DNA of 64,000 bases. It comes from Polytrichum commune (Eukaryota; Streptophyta; Polytrichopsida; Polytrichales; Polytrichaceae). The notes beneath the pieces are model-generated. The model saw nothing but the letters and a program-made list of their open reading frames with translations, ran no database searches and was not told the DNA's origin. The stretch lies in assembly GCA_950295325.1 (NCBI GenBank), contig OX485803.1:75467554-75531553 (forward strand). Reading direction: 5' to 3'. The position numbers were made by a program, and so were the translations under genes. Positions 13,076 to 26,287 of this stretch are shown here, piece by piece; the stretch's first letter is position 1; each line of letters starts with the position of its first letter.

Positions 13076-14269
13076 TTACACTGGGAAATAATTTGGCACC
13101 AACCTAGATTGTTTTGCATCACATTTCCTGTCAAAGCTTTAGGACATGAGATCTCTTTGGCTCTTCCCTCTTACTGATGACAAGCTTCATATTAAGTTCA
13201 ACCTCCACATCTTCGAACAGCATTCGAGTGCCATCAACCATGTCTGCCTTGACATGCTCTCTCTCAGGTTGCACAGAATCGAAGCTGGGTGATCTCCTTT
13301 GTCATGAGGGAAGAGAGAGCTAAGAACGAACACTTTTAGGATACTAAACACATGATTAGCGAGTGCAAGCAAATTGAATCGAAGTTGAGGCTGAAGCCAT
13401 TTTTCTCATAATTTTTGGAGCTCATATGAATATCTCATTTATTATTAGATTGAAGATTCTCTTTATTCTCTTCAGTTAATTTCATAATTGAGGGTTTTAT
13501 AAATATAAGGGATTGTTGAATCAACCACACATTGGTTCAAATGACCATAATGAATATGTAAGGTGTTGACTAGGCTCTGGATTGTCATCCAAGTTGGTCA
13601 AGTTCATTAATTCTAATGCAAAGCTGATACTTTGCTTCTCTTCATGTGTATGACAGAAAATCAAATTTTAAGAGATCATGTAACCGCGCAATATGTATAT
13701 TGTATGTGATTGTTTTAACAAACTATGTGGACGATTTAATAATTCTCTAAATATATATGTATATTGATTCAGCCTCCAGTTTTTGTTCACATTAGGTTGA
13801 TTCGTCTACCAATAAAACTTTTTAAGTTTTAGAGGTTTGGCATACATAAATCAAATAAGACAATGTACTTTGGTGCTTCGGAATACCATGTCCTTTTGTT
13901 GATAATATTAATTATGCATAACTTTATCAATGTAATAAAAGCATGTTCTCATCATCAAGGGCTTGAAAAGAGTGATGATATGGTGAGTTGCATATGACCA
14001 ATTCATGTCTAGATCACAATTTATTCATGAATCCCTTCTTTTGACATGATCTCCACCATCTACCTTTGACATGTCTTGGGAGATTTTGAACAAAATTGAC
14101 TGAGATTTAAATGTTCCCAGGTCAAGCCTATCACATGTTGATATCTTTCGGTTTTCTATTATTAATTTAAAGTCTAAATATTCTACAACTGCCTTTAATG
14201 AAATGGAATTGAATTGAATTAAAAGTCCGGGAAGCCAAAAGGCTTATGGGACTAAAATAACATCAAGAC
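13076..14269. other. Intergenic, nothing recognised
   Basis: AT-rich sequence upstream of the SET gene. No gene, structural RNA or terminal repeats recognised; part may be promoter. Confidence 0.4.
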
Positions 14270-14760
14270 GGTGTCAAACTGGCTAATTCCATAGAGTGAT
14301 AGAGTGTGGTGGCCTCTGTGAGATAGAGGCTAATGTCAACTTGATGGTCCAATTGAAAGAAGGTCTTGAGGCTCCTTAATACTACATTCTTGAATAGTAA
14401 TTGAAAACTTATCTGTTATGAAGTTATATAAGGGACACCCCATCACAAAGTGTGCCTCATTTTCAACTACTACATTATAAGAGCAAAAGTGGCATAATTT
14501 ATTAACTCTAGAGATAGTTGATCATTGTCCAATTTCAATGACAAGTCTATGATTTGAGATGCGGTAAGCAACAAAGATCTTACATTGTGGTGGTGTCAAT
14601 GGTTGCTTCAAGTATGCCAAGTCATAGTCATATTTGAGAAATTCCTTGAGGTGGAGGTATTATACTTCTCTCCCCTAGAGATGAAAAGAGTTCCACCCTT
14701 CAGCAAGAAAGTCCTCTTTGAGATCATCGAATGTGATTTTTGATGCTATGTTGGGTTGTC
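14270..14760 (-). pseudogene. LINE (non-LTR retrotransposon) ORF2 C-terminal relic
   Basis: Minus-strand translation gives a broken C-terminal domain: ITFDDLKEDFLAEGWNSF, then DLAYLKQPLTPPQCKIFVAY, RISNHRLVIEIG, and the zinc-binding stretch CHFCSYNVVVENEAHFVMGC followed by PLYN. The pattern RxSNHRLxIExG plus CxFC-EAHFxxxCPLY is typical of the region downstream of reverse transcriptase in plant and animal LINEs. Stops interrupt it, and no RT or endonuclease is seen nearby. Confidence 0.6.
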
Positions 14761-16055
14761 ATGGTTTTCCCCATGAGAGGGACCCTATGATGCCTTTCAC
14801 ATGCATGATTTGTGTCGTGCGTTAAACCCTTGCTCGGCAAGGTGTCGGGAAAGTAAAGTTGTTTGACTAACTAACTAAAAGACAATTGGTGCCATGACAA
14901 GCCATTGTTGAAATCCCATAATTAGCTTAACATCGTATAATTCCATGGGAAGTTCTCCATATTCAGCCAACAAAGATAATAGGTTGTCGAAGAATGCACT
15001 TTGACATAAGACATAATATGTATCTTCATACCCTTACCGAGACAATAACTAATGTAACTAGACAATTATATTTTTCTTCAATATGGTTCAAAAACTCTTT
15101 TATTCAACATTCATAGGGTTCATAAACATTTTTGTCCATAATTCATATTCATACCCTTTAAATTTTTTTTTGCATCTACCTACATGAAGAGGGAGAGAGA
15201 GGAGTAGTTCCAAGCACAAGAATAATAGAGTGAGAAGTAAGGCCCCCGCTCCCTTTGGGAGACTACCCCTTCCAATCACTAAGCTTTTTCGGCTGTAGAT
15301 CTAGTCACACTTATATCTAACGGTTGGCATTTACGGCCGCCGCCACTTTAGCCACCATTATCCAAACCTCTAGATCCAACAGTCTTGGTTTTCCAACCGT
15401 TTGATCCAATGGCCTTCATCCGCTTAACATCATCATCCGTTCGTTGTTGTCCTTCTTTTACGCCCTCATCCGCTCGACATCTCATCCATTTGACATCATT
15501 TTTCGTTTGTTACTATCTTAAGTTCGATGTTATCTTATGTTGTCCATTATCCATTCGATATTATCATTCGTTGTATTTCATCCATTCGACGTTGTCTTTC
15601 GTTGTCTTTCATTCATCGTCTAAATCTCTTCATACTAATTAATTAACCTAAATATAATTTCTATCCATTAACTTTATTTTTACTTAGAATACGAACCTTA
15701 ATCCAACTACGAACGGTCTAATTAATTCACATGGATAAATAATAATAATTTTCTAAACGATAGAAAATAATTAAGAAGGTTCTACGCACACCTGCGTAAT
15801 AACTTCTTTTTTGTGTCTGCCTATAAATTATTTTTGCTTTAACACTAGCTCAATTTGGAATAACACCAATCAATATAACCAACCGGACTCAAACCCGGGT
15901 TGGTCCAGATTTAATACTAGTCTCTTACACAACTCGTTTCTACAAGCAGATGTCTCAAAACCCAATAGTCACTTATATATTGATTGTTTCTAATAACCAA
16001 TTTCCTTGTTTTTATAGATTATGAGCCTTAACTCAACTCATGAGCGGTTTGAGTG
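14761..16055. repeat. Intergenic with degenerate short repeats
   Basis: Between about 15400 and 15620 the phrases catccattcgacatcat and cgttcgttgtt recur in degenerate form, apparently a decayed tandem array. The rest is AT-rich with no gene seen. Part may belong to the 5' LTR of the neighbouring Copia element, whose left boundary I cannot fix. Confidence 0.4.
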
Positions 16056-16170
16056 GCTCACATTGAATCCATCACTATATGAAGGTGTTGTAATGCCTTG
16101 TATCTTCATATATATGAAAACTATTATCGACATGAGCATCTTTCTCCATGCACACTTAATTGTTTTTACA
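16056..16170 (+). repeat. Copia 5' LTR, recognisable 3' part
   Basis: It aligns with the end of the 3' LTR through gaatccatcactat, gccttgtatcttca and the final ttgtttttaca, with scattered differences. Sequence upstream of about 16056 no longer aligns well. Confidence 0.65.
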
Positions 16171-16183
16171 TGGTATCAGAGTG
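16171..16183 (+). promoter_or_regulatory. Copia primer-binding site (initiator-Met tRNA type)
   Basis: TGGTATCAGAGTG directly follows the 5' LTR end; TGGTATCAGAG is the standard plant Copia site complementary to initiator methionine tRNA. Confidence 0.85.
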
Positions 16184-16490
16184 AAATGCAATAAAATTTC
16201 AATAACTTGAGAGCATGTGTTTTATTCAACTCTCTGCTAAGATTTTTTATTCAAGAATTGAAGGCACAATGAATGAGCCGATTGATGAAATTGTTAATTT
16301 ACAGTTTGAAGTCAAAGCTGAATAGGAAATGCCTCCACAACTTATACAAGTTGCATATGGCATACATAATTTACAAAATGAGAATTTAAGAAATCGAATA
16401 AAATAATTTTTCAATAAAAAGAATATTCAAACAAACAATCAATCATGATGTTTTTATACTGATAATAACAAAACAAAGCAAAATTTAGAC

Positions 16491-17417
16491 ATGGCACAAA
16501 AAGTCGACATAAGTCACGTTGATAAATTTGATGGCTCATATTATAACATATGGCAACATAGATTCAAACTAATCTTCAAAATGAAAAATTCATTCATAGT
16601 GGTTGATGGATCGGAAATCAAACCGGTAGCACCTTCCACTACACAAATTGCTACAGGGACCCTAGCTCTACCTATCACAGGAGCAAGAAGTATAAGAAAT
16701 TGGAAACAAAGAAACATATTGTCTCTTGCAATTATAAATAATTGTCTAGATAATAGTATTGTCTCACATGTACAAGCATGTACAACCATTGCTTCAGCTT
16801 GGAGTAAATTAAAACGGTTGTTTGAGTTGCAAGACGTTGTCACCAAGATGTATTTAAAGGATAAGCTACACACCTTAAATATGAAAGAGAATGATAGTAT
16901 TCGTAAGCACATAAGCATTTTTCGTGCATACTTACAACAACTTTTAGTTGTAGGTTTAGAAGTACCTGATAATGAAGCAATTCCTACCTTGATGAGAAGT
17001 ATACCTCCTACATACAGATTTTTCATGAACTTGATGAGAAGACAACCGAAATTAGCTTTGTAGTCACTAATAACTTATTTGATTCAAGAGGAGATTGAAA
17101 TTAAAGACTTTGACCAAAGCAATGAGAACGCTTCAACCCTCTATATAGGGAGAAAAAATTCTAACTTCAACAGAAAGTATATAAATAACTCTAAAATTTT
17201 CTTGAATACAAAAGATGGAGAAGGAAGCTCCAAAGTTTTTGACAAAAGAAAAATAAAGTGTTTTCATTGCAAAAAACATGGTCACTTGATTAAAGACTGC
17301 AAAAAAAAAATAGCTGAAGAAAAAACTTCACCAAGGAAACAATCCAACATAGTCACAAAAGTTCATAAACTATATGTGGCAGCATTGTTAGTTAAAGATG
17401 AACTAGACTCCTCTTGA
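16491..17417 (+). pseudogene. Copia gag with CCHC knuckle, one in-frame stop
   Basis: The frame starts MAQKVDISHVDKFDGSYYN and contains a UBN2-type Gag region (ATXAWSKLKRLFE-like, DxLxTLxMKENDS) to 17063. An in-frame TAG interrupts it, after which the same frame continues to 17417 with the zinc knuckle CFHCKKHGHLIKDC (CX2CX4HX4C). The sequence after this stop is TCA-CTA, not a recognised readthrough context, so decay is the simpler explanation. Confidence 0.8.
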
Positions 17418-18881
17418 TTTTGATACCGGTGCAACACAACACATGTGTTTTGATAGGAATTGTTTAACCTCTTATAAAAAGGATGACAATGAACAAAAGG
17501 TGTACCTTGGAGACAACACCACTCATAATATATTGGGGAAAGGAAGCGTTACAATCAAACTTTTAAATGGATTGGAAAAAGAAATTCCAGATGTGCTATA
17601 TGTACCTGGACTCAAGAAAAAATTGTTTTCAGCCGAACAATTTGACAGAGTCGACGGAGAAATCCACATCAAATCAAGAATTTGCACCTTAACTAACAAG
17701 AAAGGATAATTGATTGCAGCATGTCAATTAGATACAAACTTGTATAAATTGGGTGATAGAATAAGTGTGTACCAACCACAACCAACCCTGCATTAGCACA
17801 CACTAGCAAGGCATATATGTGGCACCTAAGGTTAGGCCACATTAATCAAAGAAGGATGAGAGAGATTCAAAGCATATATGAAGGAATAGACAAATTTAAC
17901 GTAAGTGAAGTTAAATTCTGCATACCATGTCTGCAAGGAAAACAACATAAAATTAAATTTCCCAAAGAGAGGGTAAATAGAACAACCAAAATTTCAGAGT
18001 TGGTTCACATGGACATTTGTGGTCTTTTACAAACACCAACTCATTCCGGATGAATTTATTTCATCACGTTCATAGATGACCAGACAAGATATACTCATGT
18101 TTTTCTAATAAAAAGAAAGTCATAAGCATTTACAAAATTCTTAGTGTACAAGAACTTTGTAGAAAGGCAAACAAAAATGAAAATCAAAGTTCTAAGATTT
18201 GATCAGGGAGGAAAGTATAAGTCAAATGAATTCAATGAATATTGTCAAAAGGAGGGCATTAAGAGAGAATTCACAACCTCCTACACTCCTCAACAGAATG
18301 GAGTTTTGGAGAGGAAAAATAGAATACTTGTAGGAGCTATTCTAGCAATGCTATCTCATGCACAACTACCAGAAGTGTTTTGGGGAGAAGCATTGTTAAC
18401 AACTAACTACTTACAAAATAGGAATCCTACAAAATCAATATCACAAAATAAAACTCCTTTTGAGTTGTGGTTTCAAAGGCAACCGAATCTATCATTTCTA
18501 AGAATTTTTGGGTGCAAAGCCCATTTAAAATTTCTAAAGGAGAAAATAAAGAAATTAAATTCTCATTCGCATGAATGTACTTTCTTGGGTTATAGTGAGC
18601 AGTCTAAAGCTTACAAATTAATGACACCAGATAATAAGATCATTATTTCCAAAGACGTTATCTTTGATGAAAGCTTTGTCCATACTGCAACATACTACTC
18701 AAAACACGCAAATGAAGATATGGATGAATTATTGGATGCAAGTTTCTTTCAAACGAATACAATGCCTAATTCAAATCCAGGAGTTCTCACTCAACAACAT
18801 GTACCTTTACAACAGTCAATAATACCTCCACATCAACAAAGCGCCATTTCACACAATTTTCAAGCACATCCCCTGCCATAG
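17416..18881 (+). pseudogene. Copia protease and integrase, frameshifted
   Basis: The protease motif DTGATQHM is in the +1 frame relative to gag, so about one base has been lost near 17416. GAG-pre-integrase MWHLRLGHINQRRM (17817) and CIPCLQGK give the HHCC finger. The integrase core shows VHMDICG, FDQGGKYKS and PQQNGVLERKNR. In-frame stops lie at 18051-18053 and about 18123. Confidence 0.8.
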
Positions 18882-20746
18882 GCTAATTCACCGATAAATG
18901 TGAACCAATATCAATGGACAATCCATTTCATCACAAGGAGAAGTTGAGGATGCTTTCTCATGCCTTTCAATAGACCATGAGATCAGCTTACCTCAACATG
19001 GAAACAATCCAACCCCTTCACCGAGAAGGACGACCAGAGTTACGAAACCAACTCAAAATTACTTGGAATCCCTGCAAACAAGTAAGACTTCCTCTAAGTG
19101 AAATACACGTCACAACAATTGTCACCAAGCAAACATTGCTAGCATCCTAAATCTTCCAACCACCATCCATGAAGCCCTTAATGGGGATGACTCAAAACAG
19201 TGGAAGGATGCAATTGACTCAGAATTAGAATCATTGAATAGAAATAAAACTTGGGAACTTACTACCTTGCATTCAAACATAAAGCCTATTAGTAGCAAGT
19301 GGATTTTTAAGATAAAAAGCAATCCAGATGGGTCTATCCAAAGATATAAGGCCAAGGTGGTCGCCAAAGGATGCACACAAGTTCAAGGCATAGACTACAT
19401 TGAAACATTTTCTCCCGTAATCAAGTTAAATTCTATCAAACTAATACTCGCGCTAGTTGCTCAATACAATTTAGAAGCACATCAATTAGACGTGAAGACT
19501 GCATTTTTTAATGGATTTTTAGAGGAAGACATCTATATGAGTCTGCCTGAGGGATTACCCGAACATATAAATGCAAGATCAAATTTAGTCTGCAAACTCT
19601 TGAAGTCCTTATACGGACTTAAACAATCTTCACGGCAATGGTACCTTCGCCTTGACAAGCATCTGCAACTGCATGACTTTAAAAGATTAGAATCCGATGT
19701 CAATATTTATATTAAAAGGGAAGCAACCTCTGGATTCACCATCATCACAATATATGTTGATGATTGTATAGTGGTTAGCAACAAATTAAGCCTGGCTTGC
19801 CAGATGAAAGCAATCATGCAAAAAGAATTTGAAATGGTTGACGAAGGTGAAATACACTATACTCTTGGTAACGCAATAATCAGAAATCGAGGTCAAGGTT
19901 GGATATATTTACATCAAGAAAATATCTAACTTCTAAACTTGTTGAATTGCAATTAGGCTATAAGTACCCCCTTTCAAACAAGAATGCAACTAAGTAAAGA
20001 AGATTGCCCACATGAATCACAAATACCGGATTCTCCTTATTCCCATGCGGTTGGTAGCTTGATGCATGCCATCGTCAACTCTAGACCAAATATTGCCTAT
20101 TTTGTAACCAATTTGGCACAATATATGTCCAACCCTGGAGAAATGCATAAACAAACACTTAAAAGTATTATGAGTTATATTAAAGGCACTATTTCTCTCG
20201 GTATCAAATATCAAAGCACTCCAAATGGTGAGTTTTTACATGGTTTTTCCGATGTTGATTGGGCCGGTGATAAGGACACTAAATGCTCCACTTTTGGATA
20301 TTCTTTCCTTCTGGCAGGAGGAGTCATATATTGGGGTAGTAAGAAGCAAACAATGTGTAGCCTTATTCTCCACATAATCAGAATACATGGCCTTAGTGAA
20401 GGCCACAACAAAAGCCATATGGTTACGCCACTTACTAAGTGAGCTCGGATTTCCACAACCAAACCCCACAATCATCTATTTTGATTCCTATAGTGCCATA
20501 GCCTTAAGTGAAAACCCAAAATATCATTCCAGAAGCAAACACGTTGACACCGAATTCCACTTTACAAAAAAAAAAATACAGCCAACAGAGATTGCCATTC
20601 ACTACATACCCACCTCAGACACAACAACCGACATTCTCACCAAGGCTTTACCTCGTGACAAACATTACCACAATCTACAACGCCTCGGAATGAGCTCCTA
20701 CTCTTCTTATCAACCAGTTCCTGATCACCAGTCGGTGCCTTTATAA
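18882..20746 (+). pseudogene. Copia reverse transcriptase and RNase H, frameshifted
   Basis: 19234-19929 carries RT motifs WIFKIKSNPDGSIQRYKA, LDVKTAFFNG and ITIYVDDCIVV (YVDD active site). A stop at 19927-19929 is followed in the same frame by 19984-20442 (PYSHAVGSLMHAI, the RNase H region). A frameshift near 20385 leads to MALVKATTKAIWLRHLL and KHVDTEFHF at 20387-20746. The region is the end of pol, with several lesions. Confidence 0.82.
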
Positions 20747-21704
20747 CCTACACACAGCCATGGAGTAACTAGAGCAAGGTTGGCATGGAGACAATCTGAG
20801 ACCACTACTCGCTTCTCTTAAGTGGGAGCAGTTTCCAACGGTGTTGCACTCCTCAATTTCCCAAGGCTCGGCACCATACACCTGCATTTCACAACTTGCA
20901 CGCCAAAACGTTTCACGATTTTCAGCGAAATTGGAAACATCACTCAATGGCTCTGCCCCAATGGCACAAACGTCATTCCCAACACATTCCTGGTTTTGGA
21001 CACATGTTTCGAGCAACACTTCCAGCAACTCACCAACAAATAACAACAATCATTTATATTTTGGCACTCGTGTTGAATTCATAGAGTGGGAATAGCACCA
21101 CTTACCTCAAATCGATGCAAAAATCAGTGAATTCACCAACTTGCAGACCCAATACAAAGCCATCAAGAAGTCAATGCAAAAGAATGCGTAAGAAAACTCA
21201 ACAAGGGCAACCATGACCAAGGCAGCCAAACAATTTTGATTTCTACCACATGCAAACTCCACATAGGAGGACTCATTTAAGGAACTCTCAAGCATGCGTG
21301 TAGAATATTCTCATACATGACAGCTCTATAGCAGTTAAACACATAAGCTTAAGCAACGTAACGGTAATCAATTTCCAAAACCTAATTATCAACAACCAGT
21401 CCTACTGCGACAGTTGGGAGTATAAGAACAAAACATCAGTGATGCTCATCAGCGAAATAACAATTTACAACATCAATGTCATTGCCATTTAAAAGATTGC
21501 CACAATAAAAAAAATCTTACATCATCAAAAGAAAAAAGAAAATTCTTAGACAAAGAAGAAGTTCGTTCGGAAACACAACATCAACGCAGACATGAAAATG
21601 CGAAAGAGAAGCAATTTCCAATACTCACTCGAATAGAAAATATCAACCTCGGATAAAAATGCTTGGACAAATACATAATTTAATTTAATTTAATTTTTAT
21701 TGTC
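20747..21704 (+). other. Copia internal 3' non-coding region
   Basis: Between the pol end and the polypurine tract. It has short open frames on both strands but none resembles a known protein. Confidence 0.5.
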
Positions 21705-21706
21705 CT

Positions 21707-21922
21707 AGTGGGAATGTAAGAACCATATAATCAATGGTTAACATGTACTACACTAGTATCTCAGATATGAAAAGGTGCGTCCATAGGTTGAAGCATCGTG
21801 ATTGTTCACAAAGGCTGAATCCATCACTATAAGAAGGTGTTGCAATGCCTTGTATCTTCAAATATATAAAAATTATTCTTGACATGAACATCTTCCTCGT
21901 TACATATTGAATTGTTCTTACA
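21707..21922 (+). repeat. Copia polypurine tract and 3' LTR
   Basis: AGTGGGAA (21707-21714) immediately precedes the LTR, 21715-21922 (208 bp). The LTR begins TGTAAGAA and ends TTCTTACA, a perfect 8-bp terminal inverted repeat. No target duplication could be matched at the 5' side. Confidence 0.8.
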
Positions 21923-23620
21923 TGTCCAACCCTACTATCGTATATAAGAACCTTAATTTCTCCCCAACATCTATCATTCTTGCATCGGCCGTTGTTGTTA
22001 CCTCCGCGCAGTCGTACGCATATTAACCTAACAATTCATATATTTGTTGTTCCATCCCAACTCATGACGAGCGAACGTCAGGGCGTTTGTCACCTCTACT
22101 GACGTTGCATGTTTGTCTCGTGCATATACTGACGCTGAAATTACCGTCAATAAGTTGAGGCATTTATGTGCATGTCGATGGCGACTTTCCATGTCTCAAA
22201 GACGCCGCCTAGTACTCTCTTAAGGTTTGTTAAGAAGAATATGTAGTGTTCACTACATAGTCGGCGTCCGTCAACAATCGATTCAATCTAGAGCGTGAGC
22301 TCCATCTTGATTCCGCCTATACAAGTGATATACACATCGTGAGGCATGTCCAACCAATGTTGTAAATTTATGGCGTGGGTACGGATAATGCGTATTGTTG
22401 TAAATATGTTATCCAAAGCCCATCGATGGATCGACAACATGATGTTATAAATCAATTACTGATAGATCTTGACCTTCAACAATTAAAGGTCAAACATTGG
22501 TCTATGCTCAACGGACACGTATCCCAGCTCGTTGTACATCTCATGCATCGAGCATTTTCTACACATCTGCTCATGATGTTGCTTAACGCTAAATAAAAAG
22601 AATAACACCTTATATATGGAAAATCTCATGTTATAGTCTTAGAGGTTCCAACCGGTCGAAATTGTGGAACTCATCTGGATGCGATATTGCTGGATGAAAC
22701 CATCAATTACCGACTTGGCGCTCGGATTAGACCAATTTATTATGAAGAAAATACCCTACATAGTTGAACTCCCAACAAGTAGAGATTCTCCGACATAGTT
22801 GATATGGGTTTGTCAACAACTTTAAGTTATTGATAGCATATGCCAACATCAATAAAAAATACATCCGAAAAAATGCCTTAATAATGTTCATGTCCTTATC
22901 GCTACTATCCAGATATACTCGTATCACTACAGGGTCGGAGACCACATGCAATTAGTCGACAAACCTTACAAGATTTCTAACAAGGATATTCTGACATGCT
23001 TCATAATATCCAATAATGTTGGTTGATCCAACGGTAATGTCGTAACGCATGCATCATCCAAATCTAGAGTCTACGGATTATATGCCTTCGGATTCTATGT
23101 GTCGGATCCATATAAGGGAAAACGGATCAATTACGCAAATTTATCCCCCAACAATAGTACACAAGGATACAATCGTCATACAATTATTCAAGGCAGATGC
23201 GAAGTAGTCGGTATTTACGCCGCAACTGGATCAAATCATACTTGAACATTTGATGTTTTATCCTTCGAACTGCTAGCTTTGAGGACTATCAACCTCATCC
23301 CACAAGCTGTCAGTAAGCGCTCAAGAGCTACTCTCACATCCTCTCTAATCACCGATGGCTGCGAAAAAATGGTAGAGGACTCTAAATGAAGAACAAAAAT
23401 GTTATCGACTTCGTCCGAGCTCAAAAACTCAATAACATGCATTATCGACCTAACAAAAGAAGTAAAAATTTGGTCATCCGAGTTTCTGAGTTCGATGATC
23501 CCCCTCATCTCACTCGTATCTTAGACCCTACTATAATCTATAAAATATCTTTTTGCGAGGCACAAAAAAACACTAAAAACACAGGGAGTATAAGAAATAA
23601 AACTTGAAAAACAGTGTCTG
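21923..23620 (+). other. Unresolved decayed coding-like stretch
   Basis: Plus-strand fragments in shifting frames read like protein: about 22640-22740 (GTHLDAILLDETINYRLGAR), then 23070-23250 (AFGFYVSDPYKGKRINYANL, EVVGIYAATGSNHT) and 23250-23520. Stops separate them. I do not recognise the family; a relic of a mobile or viral-type gene is possible. A 90-residue minus-strand frame at 23236-23508 overlaps and is probably a shadow. Confidence 0.3.
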
Positions 23621-25488
23621 GAACTTTCCACCATATTTTTAAATTAGAAAAAATAAATCATACAACTTATGACACACTACAACCATTAATATACTTGACG
23701 AAGAATTCAAATCATTGTTGAACAAATTATTGCATAGACCCTTGAAATAAACAAAAACACTAGAGTTATACTAAAAAAATATTATTAAAAAACGCAAAAA
23801 ATTAAACATAAACTTCTTAGACCAAATATACAAAACTGATAGATTAAAAATTGCATAACAAAAAATTGAATAAAAAATTTTATTTTTATTTTTACTATAG
23901 AAAATAGAAAAAATAAATTTTATTATTATTATAAATATACAAAGTTGTGTGGATATCAATAAATTAACATGGAAAATATAATTTTATATATTTAATGTAA
24001 TTAATATCATTTTTTGTCCAACTCGGGTTATATACATCATTTCCTTGTTGGATAATTGTTGGGTCTCCTATCGAAATTTAATTCATATGGAGAAGGGAAT
24101 TTTAAACGAAAAAATATAGGCCATGCTCTTAAATGATCATGATATCTCAATTTTTGGATGTGACCATAGAGAAATCCATGGACCATAGTCCAAAGTCTTT
24201 TGGAGGGCATGATATTTTTCCAATAATATATTACAAGCCCCCAAATTTCAAACATTTTAGTTGATACACTAAAAAAATAAATATGCACTCAAATTTTTGA
24301 CTTCTAAATGTCTCACATTCTTTGATGAAATATGTGGGAGCAAGTTTAATGGGTAGGGCATGGTAGAAATGGTACATCTTATGGGCTATGATATTCTCTA
24401 GGCACATAGAGGGTGGACATGCTTCTCAAGATTCATTACGTCATATAGACGTTGAAAAATGTGTCTTACCTAGTAGGAAAAGTTGTATATAAAGCCCCCA
24501 AAAAGAATTTCATATATATATATATATATATAACATCATTTCTCTGCCATTGGTCCTTGTCTTTTCCTACTAGACCACCTCTCTTGCATGTCTCACTGCA
24601 AAATCCGTTGGACCATGTCAATGCATCTATTAGGCCTTGAAAATTGAATTATGGGGATCTCGACCTCCATTATCCCTCTGCTATTTTTGTCTTAATGTAA
24701 ACCGAAGTGGTCCCGGGACGAGTTCATCAACCAATCGACACTCTTACATCACCCTGGTCCAACTTCTTGGTCCATAGTATAAATCGGCCCTAATGTGATT
24801 GACTAACTTGGCAGTTGTTTTTCATTTGAGCATTTATTAGTGGTACGTTTACTAAAGTAATCTACTTGAGAATCATTTTCCCTACTCGTTACCAACAACT
24901 AATGATCCACATGTCAGTTCAAAATCACTTGCAAGTGGCATTTTCTTCTTATGGTGATTCATATGATGGTTAACCAACTAAAGGAATAATCAACTTGAAG
25001 CCATGTTGCATGTGTTTTTTGGGGTCATCCTAAAGGTATTCAAAGATATTTTTATTTTTATTAAAAAAATTGAGTTAATTTTTTTTCCCTCCACTTTTAG
25101 TCTTAAACTTCCACACATCTTAATCAAATCATTTGTAAGAATTCATTACAAACATTTTTATATGGACTTTGAAATGCTCAAACATCATATTTTTTTCTTT
25201 GTTATAAAATTTACTATTCAAAAAAAATAACAAGCGTATTGTGACTTTAGATTTATTATGATCCTCCATAATTTTAAAGGATTTATAGCTTCAACAAGTC
25301 GGAATGTATTTCATCTATTTTTTTTTTGTCAACTATGAAATCATTGTCATATTTTTGAAGAAAATTCTTCTCATCTATACTATTATAAATAACAAACAAT
25401 TACTATGATTCCAACAATATAAATGTATTGTTAAAATTACTTTTCACAACTTCATTTTGGATGTTAATTTTATGTCAACTCCAACTTA
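23621..25488. other. AT-rich intergenic; (TA)n and partial Tourist-like copy
   Basis: No gene seen. A TA microsatellite lies at about 24510-24532. About 24540-24790 is an inverted partial copy of the MITE at 57886-58461: it shares ggtcccgggacgagttcat and ends TTGGTCCATAGTATAAATCG then GCCC, followed by TAA. Its other end was not found. Confidence 0.5.
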
Positions 25489-25870
25489 GGGCATGTTTGC
25501 ATGGGGTCCCAAGTCCCAAGGCCCACTCATGTTAGCAAGTCTCAACATGGAGGCAAAGTTGCAATCTTTAAGCCTCAAGAAATCATCAATTTATTTTTTA
25601 TATTCATTAAAGTCAAATCTTGATTATTCAATGCAAAAAAACTCATAGGACTTAAGTTGAGAGTTAGGTCTGGCTTTTTGCTCAACCCAACTCTCAACAC
25701 AAGTCCCAAGCCTCAACTTCAATAATTGTTGCCATATATGCATCCATATCATACTTGGGACTTAGAACTTGGGACATGTGTGAAATTGTGAGTCCCAACT
25801 TCCATGCCCTCAACAGTTGAGATTGGATGGATTGACCTAAAGTGACTTGGGACCCCGTGTGAACCAGCCC
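25489..25870. mobile_element. Tourist-like (PIF/Harbinger) MITE
   Basis: The ends are GGGCATGTTTGCATGGGGTC and the complement of GGGCTGGTTCACACGGGGTC, flanked on both sides by TTA (25486-25488 and 25871-25873). TTA/TAA duplications and GGGC-type ends are hallmarks of Tourist MITEs. The 382-bp interior is non-coding. Confidence 0.85.
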
Positions 25871-26287
25871 TTAGGTCTCAAAATCCCATTTTATAGCACA
25901 TCCTTTAGGAGTCAAAAGCAGAGGCAAACAATAGGATTTTATTTATTTATTTATCTTTAGCAAGTCTCCGAGTGTTCACATATTTTCAAAACACTTTTCA
26001 CATATTGGGGGATCCCTATGTGAAGAAAGATACTAATGACTTGGTTTTGATGCTTGAACGATGTGCAAAAAGCCAATTGCACATCCTATGAAGTTCTTTC
26101 ATTAGAATAACTCTACGATGCATTTGTTGACTAATGTACATAGTAAGCAGACTCACGCGCCATTATCACATAGCATCACAAAACCATTATATTGACCGTA
26201 GTATATAACTCAATATCTAATATGTTTCTTGATATTTCTCAACATTTAAAAAAACATCCAAAGACTCAATTATGTAGAAAGTAGGTA

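Larger units (their letters stand above)
16056..21922 (+). mobile_element. Decayed Ty1/Copia LTR retrotransposon
   Basis: The order Gag, CCHC, protease, integrase, reverse transcriptase, RNase H defines Copia. The primer site TGGTATCAGAG abuts the 5' LTR and a polypurine tract AGTGGGAA precedes the 3' LTR. The 3' LTR starts TGTAAGAA and ends TTCTTACA. The 5' LTR matches only over its last 115 bp or so. Multiple stops and frameshifts mean it cannot move by itself. Confidence 0.85.

Noticed and set aside
16541-17026. 161-residue minus-strand frame opposite Copia gag
   Set aside because: Gag motifs are clear on the plus strand; the antisense frame has no domain.
17061-17063. In-frame TAG in Copia gag as a programmed readthrough site
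   Set aside because: It is followed by TCA-CTA, not CAR-YYA, and the element has many other lesions.
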